Of a stretch of 62,041 nucleotides of DNA, positions 25,705 to 33,782 are shown in pieces (position 1 is the stretch's first letter; each line of letters starts with the position of its first letter). Location: assembly GCA_041488155.1 (NCBI GenBank), contig JBGPOS010000016.1:1-62041 (forward strand), read 5' to 3'. A program made the position numbers and the translations under genes. The stretch is from JBGPOS01 sp041488155 (GTDB lineage: Bacteria; Chloroflexota; Dehalococcoidia; Tepidiformales; Tepidiformaceae). Under the pieces are notes generated by a model. That model saw nothing but the letters and a program-made list of their open reading frames with translations. It was not told where the DNA came from and ran no database searches.

Positions 25705-26859
25705 ATGACCGAAATCGCTACCCATGGCACTGAAACCGTCGCCCGCGGCCTCGAAGGCATCAACGTCACGGCCACCAAGCTCTGCCGCATCGATGGCATC
25801 AAGGGTGAACTCGTCTACTCCGGCTACGACATCTACGACCTTGCAGACCACTCGACGTTCGAAGAAGTCGCATTTCTCCTCTGGAACCAGCGGCTCCCGA
25901 ACCGCGCTGAGCTCGCTGACCTCAACAGCAAGCTTGTCTCCGAGCGTGGCCTCGACGAAATCGTCGCGCGCCTCATTCGCGAGCTCTACGGCGTCGTCCG
26001 TCCGATGCGCACCCTCGAAATCGCCGTCGAAGTCCTCGGTGCCATTGATCGCCAGTCCAGCGACCTGACCAGCCAGCAGCTCAAACAGACCGCCGCCAGG
26101 CTCACCGCCAAGATGGCGACCGTCATTGCTGCCTACCACCGCCTGCGCACGGACCAGGAGGTCGTCGCGCCGCGTGACGACCTCAGCCACGCCGCCAACT
26201 TCCTCTACATGCTCAACGGCCGCGAGCCGAACGCCCTCGAAGCTCGCGTCTTCGACGTCGCCCTCATCCTCCACGCCGAGCACGAGATGAACGCCTCGAC
26301 CTTCTCAGCGATCGTCACGGCTTCCACCCTCAGCGACATGTACTCGGCGATCGCTTCCGCCATCGGAACCCTGAAGGGTCCGCTCCACGGCGGCGCTAAC
26401 GAAGCCGTATTCAAGCTCGTCGAAGCGATCGGCGACGAACAGAACATCGCCCCCCACGTCGAGGCCATGCTCGGCCGCGGCGAGCGCGTCATGGGCATTG
26501 GCCACCGCGTCTATAAGACGACCGACCCCCGTGCCATCATCCTCGAACGCCTCGGGCACGAAGTCGCAAAGCAGTCCCCCGACCGCCACTACTTCGACCT
26601 CTCGCTGAAGCTCCGGGACTACCTCGCACGCAAGCTCGAAGGCCGCCCCCTCTACCCGAACGTCGACTTCTTCAGCGCCTCGGTCTACAAGATGCTCGGC
26701 ATCCCCAGCGACCTCTACACGCCGATCTTCGCGCTCGCCCGGATCACCGGCTGGACCGCCCACCTGCTCGAACAGTACGCCGACAACCGCCTCGTCCGCC
26801 CGAACGCCCTCTACGAAGGCGCCTCGAATCGCCAGTACGTCCCCCTCGCCAGCCGTTAG
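25705..26859 (+). CDS. gltA: Citrate synthase
   Basis: Condenses acetyl-CoA and oxaloacetate at the head of the TCA cycle. 384 residues, the short dimeric type also used by methylcitrate synthases. Catalytic His residues lie in LHAEHEMNASTF and GIGHRVYK and the Asp in NVDFFSASVY. LKGPLHGGANE and the start GLEGINVTATKLCRIDGIKGELVYSGYDI, in two pieces, are family signatures. GGAGGATC precedes the ATG. A methylcitrate role cannot be excluded, but no prpB/prpD neighbour is present. Confidence 0.93.
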   Translation: MTEIATHGTETVARGLEGINVTATKLCRIDGIKGELVYSGYDIYDLADHSTFEEVAFLLWNQRLPNRAELADLNSKLVSERGLDEIVARLIRELYGVVRPMRTLEIAVEVLGAIDRQSSDLTSQQLKQTAARLTAKMATVIAAYHRLRTDQEVVAPRDDLSHAANFLYMLNGREPNALEARVFDVALILHAEHEMNASTFSAIVTASTLSDMYSAIASAIGTLKGPLHGGANEAVFKLVEAIGDEQNIAPHVEAMLGRGERVMGIGHRVYKTTDPRAIILERLGHEVAKQSPDRHYFDLSLKLRDYLARKLEGRPLYPNVDFFSASVYKMLGIPSDLYTPIFALARITGWTAHLLEQYADNRLVRPNALYEGASNRQYVPLASR

Positions 26860-26876
26860 GCGCACGCTCAATCGCT

Positions 26877-26968
26877 CCCCTTCTCACGCGCATCGGGAGA
26901 AGGGGCCGGGGGATGAGGGCACCGCCGCCAGGGCGCGGGTTCTCGCGGCCCGAGAGAAGGGGCCGGGG
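26877..26968. repeat. Two REP-like palindromic elements
   Basis: CTCCCCTTCTC pairs with GGGAGAAGGGG (26877-26905), followed by CCGGGGGATGAGGGC. A second copy with GCGGCCCGAGAGAAGGGGCCGG at about 26945-26968 follows directly. They sit between the convergent citrate synthase and flavin reductase genes and may serve as a two-way terminator. Confidence 0.65.
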
Positions 26969-26978
26969 GATGAGCGCC

Positions 26979-27707
26979 CTACGCCCGCGACTCCATCTCC
27001 TCGAACCCCTCATCGCCCTCCGCCTCGCGGAGCTCGCGCGCTTGCGCCTCTTCCTCCTCGCGCTGCTCCCGCTCCTCCGCTTTCTCGATGACCAGCCCGC
27101 CGCTCACGTCGACCTCTACCACCGCCTCCAGGGGGTCGCCGATCACCGCGTACTTCGTCCCCCCGATGTAGGTCAGCGGGCTGTAGCGCCGCTCCTCGAG
27201 CTTCCAGACCTGGGCATACGCCTCGTCGAGCGCCTGCACCCGCACCACCTTCCCCACAAACAAGGTGTGGTCGCCGATCCGGATGACGTCGTGCAGGCCG
27301 CATTCGATCCAGGCCAGGCAGCCTTCGATCAGCGGCGCCTCGATCCGTTGCCCGGAAAAGAGTTCGAGCCCCGCCGACTCCAGCTTATTGTTGTTCAGGC
27401 CGCTCTGGCTCCCCAGGAACGCCGTCTGCTTCAGCAGCGACGGGCCGGGAATGTTGATCGCGAACTCCTCGCTGAACCGGATCATGTCCGACGTGTGCCG
27501 GTGGGGGTGGATCACCACACCGACCAGCGGAGGCTCCATCGAGAGCGGCGCAGTCCAGGCTACCGGGGCCGCGTTCGCCATCCCCCGCCAGTGCGTGGTC
27601 ACGATAGCCACCGGTCCGGGGTTCAACAGGCGCCGGGCATCGGTGTCGTCGCAGAGCCGGCGTACCACAGTCAGCCCTCCCGGAGAGTTCCCAGATTCTA
27701 CGGCCAT
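26979..27707 (-). CDS. Flavin reductase family protein (FMN-binding split barrel)
   Basis: 242 residues. PGPVAIVTTHWRGMANAAPVAWTAPLSMEPPLVGVVIHPHRHTSDMI, in sections, matches the flavin reductase-like domain, followed by EFAINIP, an IECGLHDVIRIGDHTLFVGKVV strand pair and the LTYIGGTKYAVIG ending. Such proteins reduce FMN/FAD with NAD(P)H for partner oxygenases, or hold flavin themselves. The C-terminal 45 residues are a Glu/Arg-rich charged tail (EEREQREEEEAQ) absent from most relatives. It is convergent with citrate synthase. Confidence 0.83.
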   Translation of the reverse strand: MAVESGNSPGGLTVVRRLCDDTDARRLLNPGPVAIVTTHWRGMANAAPVAWTAPLSMEPPLVGVVIHPHRHTSDMIRFSEEFAINIPGPSLLKQTAFLGSQSGLNNNKLESAGLELFSGQRIEAPLIEGCLAWIECGLHDVIRIGDHTLFVGKVVRVQALDEAYAQVWKLEERRYSPLTYIGGTKYAVIGDPLEAVVEVDVSGGLVIEKAEEREQREEEEAQARELREAEGDEGFEEMESRA

Positions 27708-27782
27708 CCTGCCGGGTACCGCGTGAGACTCGCCCCGGCGCCGCCGCCCGCGGCAGCCCAGTCAGGCCCGCTCCGCTTGGCC

Positions 27783-28166
27783 CTACCCCTGGTAGCGCCC
27801 GTTCAACCCCGCCCGGCGCCAGCGCAGGAACTGCCAGTAGGCCAGCAGTTCAGGCAGGTCTTCAGGGTGTCGCTCCAGCTCCGAGATGAGCTCCGCGATG
27901 TCGCTGTCCTTCACGTACAGCATGTCGCCGTCTTCACCGAGGAAGTAATGAAGCGGCCGGTTGAGGATCCGCGCCACGTTCAGCAGCATGTCGATCCCGA
28001 CTGAACGCTGCCCCGCTTCGTAGAGGCTGATCGCGCTCTGGGTGGTGTTCAAGGCCGTGGCCAGCTGGCCCTGGCTCATCGATGCGTCTCGCCGCGCGGT
28101 GCGGATCCGGAGGCCCAACCCAGCAGACACTGGGACTTTGCCGTTTTCGACGAGGGCTTTAGGCAT
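27783..28166 (-). CDS. XRE-family transcriptional regulator
   Basis: 127 residues. IRTARRDASMSQGQLATALNTTQSAISLYEAGQRSVGIDMLLNVARILNRPLHYFLG, taken in parts, is a complete Cro/C1-type helix-turn-helix spanning about residues 18-78. The rest is a short acidic/aromatic tail (ISELERHPEDLPELLAYW) that may mediate dimer or ligand contacts. It lies between a flavin reductase and a D-2-hydroxyacid dehydrogenase on the same strand, but spacing (75 and 103 bp) argues for its own transcript. Target genes are unknown. Confidence 0.85.
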   Translation of the reverse strand: MPKALVENGKVPVSAGLGLRIRTARRDASMSQGQLATALNTTQSAISLYEAGQRSVGIDMLLNVARILNRPLHYFLGEDGDMLYVKDSDIAELISELERHPEDLPELLAYWQFLRWRRAGLNGRYQG

Positions 28167-28269
28167 GGCGTGCTACTCCAGAGAAGACCACCGCGGCCCG
28201 CTCGCGCCGTGGAAGTATGCGAATGTGCAATCAGGCTACGAAGACGATTGCTTCGAGTCAAACGAACAA

Positions 28270-29259
28270 TCAGTACCCGAGCTGGGCGCTGACGACGTTT
28301 TCCAGCGCCTCGCCCGCGATGTACCTGCGGAGGTTCTGGATGAACATCTCGACCGCTCGGGCCACGTAGCGATCGATCCCGCCGGAGATGTGTGGAGTCA
28401 GGATGACGTTCGGCAGGTCCCACAACGGGCTCTCCGGCGGCAGCGGCTCCGGGTCGGTGACGTCGAGCGCCGCCCCCGCGATTGTGCCTTCGCGCAGCGC
28501 CCGGATCAGTGCCTCCTGGTCGATCACCGGCCCCCGCGCGATGTTCACGATGCAGGCCGTCGGCTTCATCGCCTTGAGCTCCTTCTCCCCGATCAGGTGG
28601 TGCGTCTCCGGCGTCAGCGGCACGCACAGCGCGAGGTAGTCCGAGACCCCCAGCAGCCGGTCGAGGTCCGAGTACGGGAGCAGATCGTCGCAATCCGGGT
28701 CCCGGTCGCCCCGCGAAACGGTCCGCCGCGTCGCGACTACCCGCATGTTGAAGGCCCGCGCCCTGCGCGCAGTCTCCCGTCCGATCGCGCCCATGCCGGC
28801 GATCCCGAGCGTCTTGCCGGCCAGCTCCCCGACCGGGTGCCGGGCCCAGCGGTGCTCCGCCTGTTCGCGCACGGAGAAATGCAACCCCTTCGCCATCATC
28901 ACCATCGTCCCGATGACGTATTCCGCGATCGCCGGGGCGGTCAGGCCGCTGACGTTCGTCACCGCGAAGCCCCGCGACAGCAGCCCCTCCTTCGCCATCC
29001 GGTCGACGCCGGCGTTGATCACCTGGAACCACTTCAGGTTCCCAGCGGCCAGGAGATACTCCGGCGAGACGCTGGACTGGCCAATCAGGATCTCGACCTC
29101 CTCCATGAGGGCGAGGAGCTTCGCCTTCGTTTCGGCGTCAGGCGTGTTCTGGGATCCGATCTGAGGGAGCTGCACGACACGGACAGCGGGGTCGACGGCC
29201 TCGATTTGCGCCACCGTCTCCTCGTCCATCCGGAACCCTGAAGCGATCGTTATGGTCAC
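28270..29259 (-). CDS. D-2-hydroxyacid dehydrogenase, NAD(P)-dependent
   Basis: 329 residues. The Rossmann signature GKTLGIAGMGAIGRETARRARAF, the NIARGPVIDQEAL segment, LDVTDPEPLPPESPLWDLPNV and TPHISGG mark the family; the catalytic Arg, Glu and His lie in ARGP, DPEP and PHIS. The ATRRT after the dinucleotide-binding strand has Arg, which favours NADP. Members reduce glyoxylate, hydroxypyruvate or related 2-oxo acids, and the substrate here is open. It lies 15 bp after the phosphoesterase gene and is probably co-transcribed with it. Confidence 0.88.
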   Translation of the reverse strand: MTITIASGFRMDEETVAQIEAVDPAVRVVQLPQIGSQNTPDAETKAKLLALMEEVEILIGQSSVSPEYLLAAGNLKWFQVINAGVDRMAKEGLLSRGFAVTNVSGLTAPAIAEYVIGTMVMMAKGLHFSVREQAEHRWARHPVGELAGKTLGIAGMGAIGRETARRARAFNMRVVATRRTVSRGDRDPDCDDLLPYSDLDRLLGVSDYLALCVPLTPETHHLIGEKELKAMKPTACIVNIARGPVIDQEALIRALREGTIAGAALDVTDPEPLPPESPLWDLPNVILTPHISGGIDRYVARAVEMFIQNLRRYIAGEALENVVSAQLGY

Positions 29260-29274
29260 CCGCCTGTCTCCTTG

Positions 29275-30006
29275 TCAGCGGCCCCGTGCGAGCCGCGCTG
29301 CGAGCTGTTCGGGGAGCCCCAGCTCGCGCATCCGTCGTTGTGTGGCCCGGACATCGTACGGGACGCGGTGGAACGTGACCGTGGTGGCCGCCGTGTCGAG
29401 AATGGCGTACGACGAGCGCGGGTCACCGTCGCGCGGCTGGCCGACGCTGCCCGGGTTGATGCACACTCGCTCTTCGCCCAGGTCCACCACCGCCCCATCG
29501 TCGCTCGCGAGCACGTCAAAGCGCCCTGTCGCCAGTTCCGTGATCACCAGCGGGATGTGGGTGTGGCCGACGAAGCTGTAGGGCGTTTCCTGGGCGGCGA
29601 AGTGGGCTGCCGCCGCCTCGACCGTCACGAGGTACTCCCAGAGCGGCGACCGCAGCGTGCCGTGCACACGCGTGTAGAGCCCCTTGCGTTCGATGTGAGG
29701 CAGCCCCATCAGGAACGATTTGCTCTCTTCGTTGATGCGCTCCGCCGTCCAGGCGTTTGCCTTCGCCGCAAGTGGGTTGAACTCGTCCCTGGGAATGAGA
29801 CCGACCGCCGCTGCGTCGTGGTTGCCCATCACGCTGGCTGCCGCTGTCTCCACCATTCTCTGGATCACCGCATCGGGGTCCGGGCCATAGCCGACGCCGT
29901 CACCGAGGTGCCAGATTTGCTCGACACCCTGGGTCTCCGCATGGCTGAGTACCGCATCGAGGGCCGCCAGGTTCGAGTGCACGTCGGAGATCACTGCCAC
30001 CCGCAT
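29275..30006 (-). CDS. YfcE/MJ0936-type metallophosphoesterase
   Basis: 243 residues from the ATG at 30006 (MRVAVISDVHSNLAAL); an earlier in-frame ATG at 30039 adds unrelated sequence. Metal-binding motifs DxH (SDVHSN), GDGVGYGPDP, MGNHDAA and GHTHIPL, then INPGSVGQPRDGDPRSSYAILD, match the calcineurin-like family of small phosphodiesterases. These use two metal ions, and the physiological substrate is usually unknown. It is divergent from rpsT (124 bp). Confidence 0.88.
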   Translation of the reverse strand: MRVAVISDVHSNLAALDAVLSHAETQGVEQIWHLGDGVGYGPDPDAVIQRMVETAAASVMGNHDAAAVGLIPRDEFNPLAAKANAWTAERINEESKSFLMGLPHIERKGLYTRVHGTLRSPLWEYLVTVEAAAAHFAAQETPYSFVGHTHIPLVITELATGRFDVLASDDGAVVDLGEERVCINPGSVGQPRDGDPRSSYAILDTAATTVTFHRVPYDVRATQRRMRELGLPEQLAARLARGR

Positions 30007-30059
30007 GGACGGCAAGCCTACCATGCCGGCCCTCCACACTCGCCGCGCTCCTGATTCCT

Positions 30060-30088
30060 TTGCGCCTTCGCAGCCCTCGCGCTATGGT
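30060..30088 (+). promoter_or_regulatory. rpsT promoter
   Basis: TTGCGC (30060-30065) and TATGGT (30083-30088) are 17 bp apart, 41 bases before the rpsT GTG. GAGG at 30114-30117 is the Shine-Dalgarno. Confidence 0.5.
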
Positions 30089-30129
30089 GATCGTTCGAGC
30101 AGTTGGCTCCTTTGAGGTTGGTAGGCTCA

Positions 30130-30390
30130 GTGGCGAACAACAAGTCCGCGATCAAACGGTGGCACCAGTCCCTGAGGCGCCGTGATCGCAATCGCTCCAC
30201 CCGCACCCTCGCCCGCAGCGCCGTCCGCAGCGTGCGCGAAGCCGCCGCCAACGGCGACGCCGATGCTGCCAAAGCAGCCCTCGTCTCGGCCTACTCCGCC
30301 CTCGATCGAGCTGCCAAGAAGGGCGCTATCCACACCGGTAAGGCCGACCGCCAGAAGAGCCGCCTCGCCGCCCTCATCGCCCGAGGCTGA
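30130..30390 (+). CDS. rpsT: 30S ribosomal protein S20
   Basis: 86 residues from a GTG, chosen because S20 begins ANNKSAIKR directly after it; an upstream in-frame start adds non-family residues. It binds 16S rRNA early in 30S assembly. The all-helical basic sequence (SAIKRWHQSLRRRDRNRSTRT, in pieces, and KKGAIHTGKADRQKSRLAAL) is typical. A GTG start is common for S20 and can hold back translation in other bacteria (autoregulation). Confidence 0.95.
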   Translation: MANNKSAIKRWHQSLRRRDRNRSTRTLARSAVRSVREAAANGDADAAKAALVSAYSALDRAAKKGAIHTGKADRQKSRLAALIARG

Positions 30391-30426
30391 CAGCAAACGG
30401 CCGCTGGCCACTAACCTGTTCCCCAC

Positions 30427-31155
30427 ATGACCTCCGCCCCCGCAGCCCGCAAGCGCGTTGATGTCGTCATCCCCTGCTACAACGAAATCGCGGTCCTGCA
30501 GGCGAGCATCGAACGCACCCTCGCCCTCTTCGCCGCCCAGCCACGGTACGACTGGGGCGTCGTCATCGCCGACAACGGTTCGAGCGACGGCACTGGCAAT
30601 CTCGCGCGCGAGCTCGAAGACCGGCATCCCCAGGTCAAGGCTCTTGTCCTCACCGTCAAGGGACGGGGCCTCGCCCTTCGCCAGGCCTGGATGGAGAGCG
30701 ACGCCGCCGTCGTCGCCTACATGGACGTGGACCTCAGCACCGACATCGAACACCTGCCGGCGCTTGTCGACATGGTGGCGAACGAAGGCTGCGACGTGGC
30801 CATTGGCTCGCGGCTCGCCGGCGGGGCTCGCACGCGGCGTTCCCTGAAACGTGAAATAACCTCGCGCGGCTACGTCTTTCTCGTCCGTGCCACCTTCCCC
30901 GGCCTGCGCATTACCGACGCCCAATGCGGGTTCAAGGCCCTCAGCCGCCGCGCCGTCACGGAAGTTGTCCCCCACATCGAAAACCGCATGTGGTTCTTCG
31001 ACACAGAGTTGCTCATCCTCGCCCACCGAAGGGGACTCCGCATCTGCGAGCTCCCGGTCCGCTGGGACGAAGACCCCGACAGCAAGGTGAACATCCTGAA
31101 GACCGCCGCTGAGGACATCCGGGGTCTCGTGCGCATGCGTTTTCGGCGCCACTGA
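30427..31155 (+). CDS. Glycosyltransferase family 2 (dolichol-phosphate-mannose synthase-like)
   Basis: 242 residues, GT-A fold with no membrane segment. VDVVIPCYNEIAVL, VIADNGSSDGTG and AYMDVDLSTDIEHL (the DxD) are the donor-binding motifs; AIGSRLAGGA and DAQCGFKALSR resemble polyprenyl-phosphate mannosyl/glucosyltransferases. It probably charges a lipid carrier with a sugar for envelope glycosylation. It is 36 bp behind rpsT, with a CCTGTTCCCCAC stretch, a weak heptamer-like sequence, before the ATG. Confidence 0.85.
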   Translation: MTSAPAARKRVDVVIPCYNEIAVLQASIERTLALFAAQPRYDWGVVIADNGSSDGTGNLARELEDRHPQVKALVLTVKGRGLALRQAWMESDAAVVAYMDVDLSTDIEHLPALVDMVANEGCDVAIGSRLAGGARTRRSLKREITSRGYVFLVRATFPGLRITDAQCGFKALSRRAVTEVVPHIENRMWFFDTELLILAHRRGLRICELPVRWDEDPDSKVNILKTAAEDIRGLVRMRFRRH

Positions 31156-31230
31156 CCGCCGACCGAAGGCTGACCAGGGCACGCCGGGCACGCCCGGATC
31201 ACCCCGCCGTCAGGACTCCCCGCCTCTCGT

Positions 31231-31260
31231 TTGACCCCCCGGAAGCGCCGATGGTATAAC
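31231..31260 (+). promoter_or_regulatory. Promoter of the cytochrome bc operon
   Basis: TTGACC (31231-31236) and TATAAC (31255-31260) are 18 bp apart, with TGG directly before the -10 as an extended element. This is one of the best vegetative promoters in the window and implies a transcript start near 31267, ahead of the small membrane peptide gene. Confidence 0.7.
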
Positions 31261-31341
31261 TCACTTCGCGACAGGATTCACAAAGTCCTGCTGTGGCAGG
31301 CGGGTGGCCCGCCGCGCGATTTTGAGGGGAGGCCCGTCGAG

Positions 31342-31440
31342 TTGGAAGTTGGCGAGACCCTCGAACTCCTCTTCGTTTTCATCATGATCGGTATCTCAAT
31401 GGCAATCCTCGTGGCCTTCGGCCACTGGTGGCAGCGCTAG
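31342..31440 (+). CDS. Small single-span membrane protein at the head of the bc operon
   Basis: A 32-residue peptide from TTG 31342, with AGGGGAGG nine bases upstream. It has an acidic start (VGETLELL), one membrane helix (FVFIMIGISMAILVAFG) and a short HWWQR tail. A longer reading from TTG 31231 (69 residues) is unlikely because that codon is the -35 element of the operon promoter. It ends 20 bp before cytochrome b. Small hydrophobic subunits are common in b6f complexes (PetG, PetL, PetN), so a structural role is plausible but unproven. Confidence 0.6.
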   Translation: MEVGETLELLFVFIMIGISMAILVAFGHWWQR

Positions 31441-31460
31441 GTCCGGGAGCAAGGGAGCAT

Positions 31461-32213
31461 ATGGCCGTCGAACAGCCAGCCAAACCGACGATCGCAGACA
31501 AGCTCTACGACCGGATGTTCCACAACTACGTCTGGAAATCCATCTTCCGGACTGGCTACCCCAACACCCCCCGCAACCAGATGCTCGTGGTCGCCACCAA
31601 CGTCTTCCTCCACCTGCACCCCACCCGGATCCACCGCACCCACGTCAAGATCACCCACACCTACTGCCTCGGTGGTCTCTCCTTCTTCATGTTCCTGGGG
31701 CTGACCATCACCGGCATTCTCCTGATGTTCTACTACGTCCCCAGCGTCGACCGCGCCTACCTCGATATCCAGAACATCCAAACGACTGTCCAGTTCGGCC
31801 AGCTCATGCGGAACATGCACCGCTGGATGGCCCACGCCATGGTCATCCTCGTCTTCCTCCACATGATGCGTGTCTTCTACACAGGCGCGTACAAGCCCCC
31901 ACGTGAATTCAACTGGGTCGTCGGTGTCGTCCTCCTCGTACTCACCTTCCTCCTCAGCTTCACCGGCTACCTCCTCCCCTGGGATCAGCTCGCCTTCTGG
32001 GCCATCACCGTCGGAACCAACATCGCCGGCGCCGCTCCCGTGCTAGGCCCCAAGAGCCGGTTCTGGCTTCTCGGCGGGTTCGAAGTCGGCCCCGACGCCC
32101 TCATCCGCTTCTACACCTTGCACGTCATCGGCCTGCCTCTGCTGGCCGCTGTGTTCATGGCCATCCACTTCTGGCGGATCCGCCGAGATGGTGGGCTGGC
32201 CAGGCCGCTCTAA
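31461..32213 (+). CDS. Cytochrome b6-like subunit of a menaquinol:acceptor (b6c-type) complex
   Basis: 250 residues with four membrane helices. Two heme-b ligand pairs are visible: His120/His134 (NMHRWMAHAMVILVFLHMM) and His221/His236 (LHVIGLPLLAAVFMAIHFW). Cys69 in THTYCLGG aligns with the Cys that covalently holds the extra heme c(i) in b6f and Firmicutes complexes. GYLLPWDQLAFWAITVGTN is the Qo-side signature. The ATG at 31461 follows AAGGGAG. It works with the next three genes to move electrons from quinol to high-potential carriers while exporting protons. Confidence 0.92.
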   Translation: MAVEQPAKPTIADKLYDRMFHNYVWKSIFRTGYPNTPRNQMLVVATNVFLHLHPTRIHRTHVKITHTYCLGGLSFFMFLGLTITGILLMFYYVPSVDRAYLDIQNIQTTVQFGQLMRNMHRWMAHAMVILVFLHMMRVFYTGAYKPPREFNWVVGVVLLVLTFLLSFTGYLLPWDQLAFWAITVGTNIAGAAPVLGPKSRFWLLGGFEVGPDALIRFYTLHVIGLPLLAAVFMAIHFWRIRRDGGLARPL

Positions 32214-32246
32214 GCAAGGACATCTGGACGCTGGGATAGGAACGCT

Positions 32247-33131
32247 ATGGCCACCGCAGTAGTCGCCCGACCGGTTGCCCGCCCGCAGCCACGCGCCCGA
32301 GACGAGGAGGTCCTCGTCTGGCCCGACCTCGTCTTCGTCGAATTCATCGCGGCGATGCTCTTCACCGTCACCATCTTCGCGCTCTCGTTCCTCGTCAACG
32401 CACCCTTGCTCGATCAGGCCAACGCCGACGTCACCCCCAACCCCTCGAAAGCCCCCTGGTACCTCCTCAACCTGCAGGAATTGCTCCTCCACATGAATGG
32501 CGCCATGGCGGGCGTCATCATCCCCACCATCTGGCTCGGCATCATGGCGGCGTTCCCCTACTTCGACCGTGAAACCGAAGGCCAGGGCTCCTGGTTCGGC
32601 ACCGATAAGGCCGTCCGCCTGACCGTCGTCTCCGGCCTGGTCGGTATCGTGGGCACGTGGCTCCTCATCCTCTGGGACTCTGGCAAGATCGCGGAGTTCC
32701 TGAACAGCTGGTTTGGCCTCTCCGGCGGCGACCGCTGGCGCTTTCTCGAAAACGTGCGCTCCATCCAGACACAGATTCCGTGGCCCGACTGGTCGCGCCA
32801 CATCACCTACCTGCCGTTCAACCTACGCATCCTCGATGAAGGGCCAGGCGCAGGGCCGACGACCTTCCAGAAGCTCGACTTCGTGGCCTGGCTGGTCGAG
32901 CAGGCGATCCCGACCGTCGCCCTCGTCGGGCTCGCCTCCATGCTCGTCTACCTGCAATGGCGCATTGGCTGGGTGGTCACCCGCCGCGATGCCCTCATCG
33001 TCCTCTTCAGTGGCTTCGTCGGCGCCTACGGGGTCCTCACGATGTCCGGCACGGCCTTCCGAGGCCAGGGCCAGGAGCTCGTCTGGCCCTGGGAGGTCAA
33101 GATCAGCGAAGGCATACCGGGGCAGGAGTAG
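32247..33131 (+). CDS. Cytochrome b subunit IV-like membrane protein
   Basis: 294 residues, longer than plant-type subunit IV (about 160). An N-terminal helix (VFVEFIAAMLFTVTIFALSFLV), then PNPSKAPWYLLNLQELLLHM, the conserved PWY region near the Qo site, and two further helices (AGVIIPTIWLGIMAAFPYF, LTVVSGLVGIVGTWLLIL). A C-terminal extension with two more helices ends in AFRGQGQELVWPW. It is the second half of a split cytochrome b. The ATG is 33 bp behind the b6-like gene. Confidence 0.88.
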   Translation: MATAVVARPVARPQPRARDEEVLVWPDLVFVEFIAAMLFTVTIFALSFLVNAPLLDQANADVTPNPSKAPWYLLNLQELLLHMNGAMAGVIIPTIWLGIMAAFPYFDRETEGQGSWFGTDKAVRLTVVSGLVGIVGTWLLILWDSGKIAEFLNSWFGLSGGDRWRFLENVRSIQTQIPWPDWSRHITYLPFNLRILDEGPGAGPTTFQKLDFVAWLVEQAIPTVALVGLASMLVYLQWRIGWVVTRRDALIVLFSGFVGAYGVLTMSGTAFRGQGQELVWPWEVKISEGIPGQE

Positions 33132-33140
33132 GCAGCCGCT

Positions 33141-33770
33141 ATGACACAGGTCGAACAGGCTTCATCCGGCGCCCGCACGACCGCGCGCCGCGTCGAACAC
33201 GCCCGGCAAGCCGAAGCGCGCAAGATCGCTCGCCGTTCGTTCCTCCGCGTCAGCATCTTCGCCGGCCTCACGGTCAGCGTTGGGGCAATGGTGGCCGGCA
33301 CCCTCGCCTTCTTCAACCTTCGCAAGCCCACTGGCTTTGGCCGCCCGGTGACCGTCCCGAAGAACCTCATCCCGAAGGCTGGCAACGACCCTATCCGCAT
33401 CTCCGAAGGCAAGTTCTGGCTCGTGAACCTCGCCGGCGCCCAGGGCGACGTCCTCGGCGCGGGCGGCACCGGTGGCCTCCTCGCCCTCTACTGGAAGTGT
33501 CCCCACCTCGGCTGCACCGTGCCCTGGCGCCCCGACTTCAATGGCGGCTCGGTGAACTTCCCCGGCATCGTCGGCTGGTTCCGCTGTCCCTGCCACGGCT
33601 CCACGTACTCCCGCGCCGGCATCCGCGTCTTCGGCCCGGCTCCCCGGCCTATGGATACGTTCCTGGTCACCATCAATGGCGATGGCTCAATCACCGTCAA
33701 CACCCGCGCTATCACCAGCGGGGCCGCCACACCAGCAAACCCGCTGCGCGCGGTCCCTTACAACGGCTAG
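33141..33770 (+). CDS. Rieske iron-sulfur protein
   Basis: 209 residues. A basic start with RRSFLR (31-36) before a membrane helix (SIFAGLTVSVGAMVAGTLAFF) is a Tat-type signal anchor. The [2Fe-2S] site is complete: Cys120/His122 in CPHLGC with the disulphide Cys125, and Cys149/His152 with Cys151 in CPCHGS. NFPGIVGWF between the motifs and GPAPRPMDTF after them are typical. It accepts electrons from quinol and passes them to the downstream cytochrome c/cupredoxin protein. Only nine bases separate it from the previous gene. Confidence 0.94.
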   Translation: MTQVEQASSGARTTARRVEHARQAEARKIARRSFLRVSIFAGLTVSVGAMVAGTLAFFNLRKPTGFGRPVTVPKNLIPKAGNDPIRISEGKFWLVNLAGAQGDVLGAGGTGGLLALYWKCPHLGCTVPWRPDFNGGSVNFPGIVGWFRCPCHGSTYSRAGIRVFGPAPRPMDTFLVTINGDGSITVNTRAITSGAATPANPLRAVPYNG

Positions 33771-33782
33771 CCGGAGGATCGG

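Noticed and set aside
24456..25802. Long minus-strand frame opposite the IPT/TIG repeats
   Set aside because: Repeated DNA yields repeated antisense translation. The plus strand has a signal peptide and seven recognised domains.
31231..31341. N-terminal 37 residues of a longer small membrane protein
   Set aside because: The TTG start is itself the -35 hexamer of a strong promoter whose transcript would begin after it. A better-placed TTG with a Shine-Dalgarno exists at 31342.
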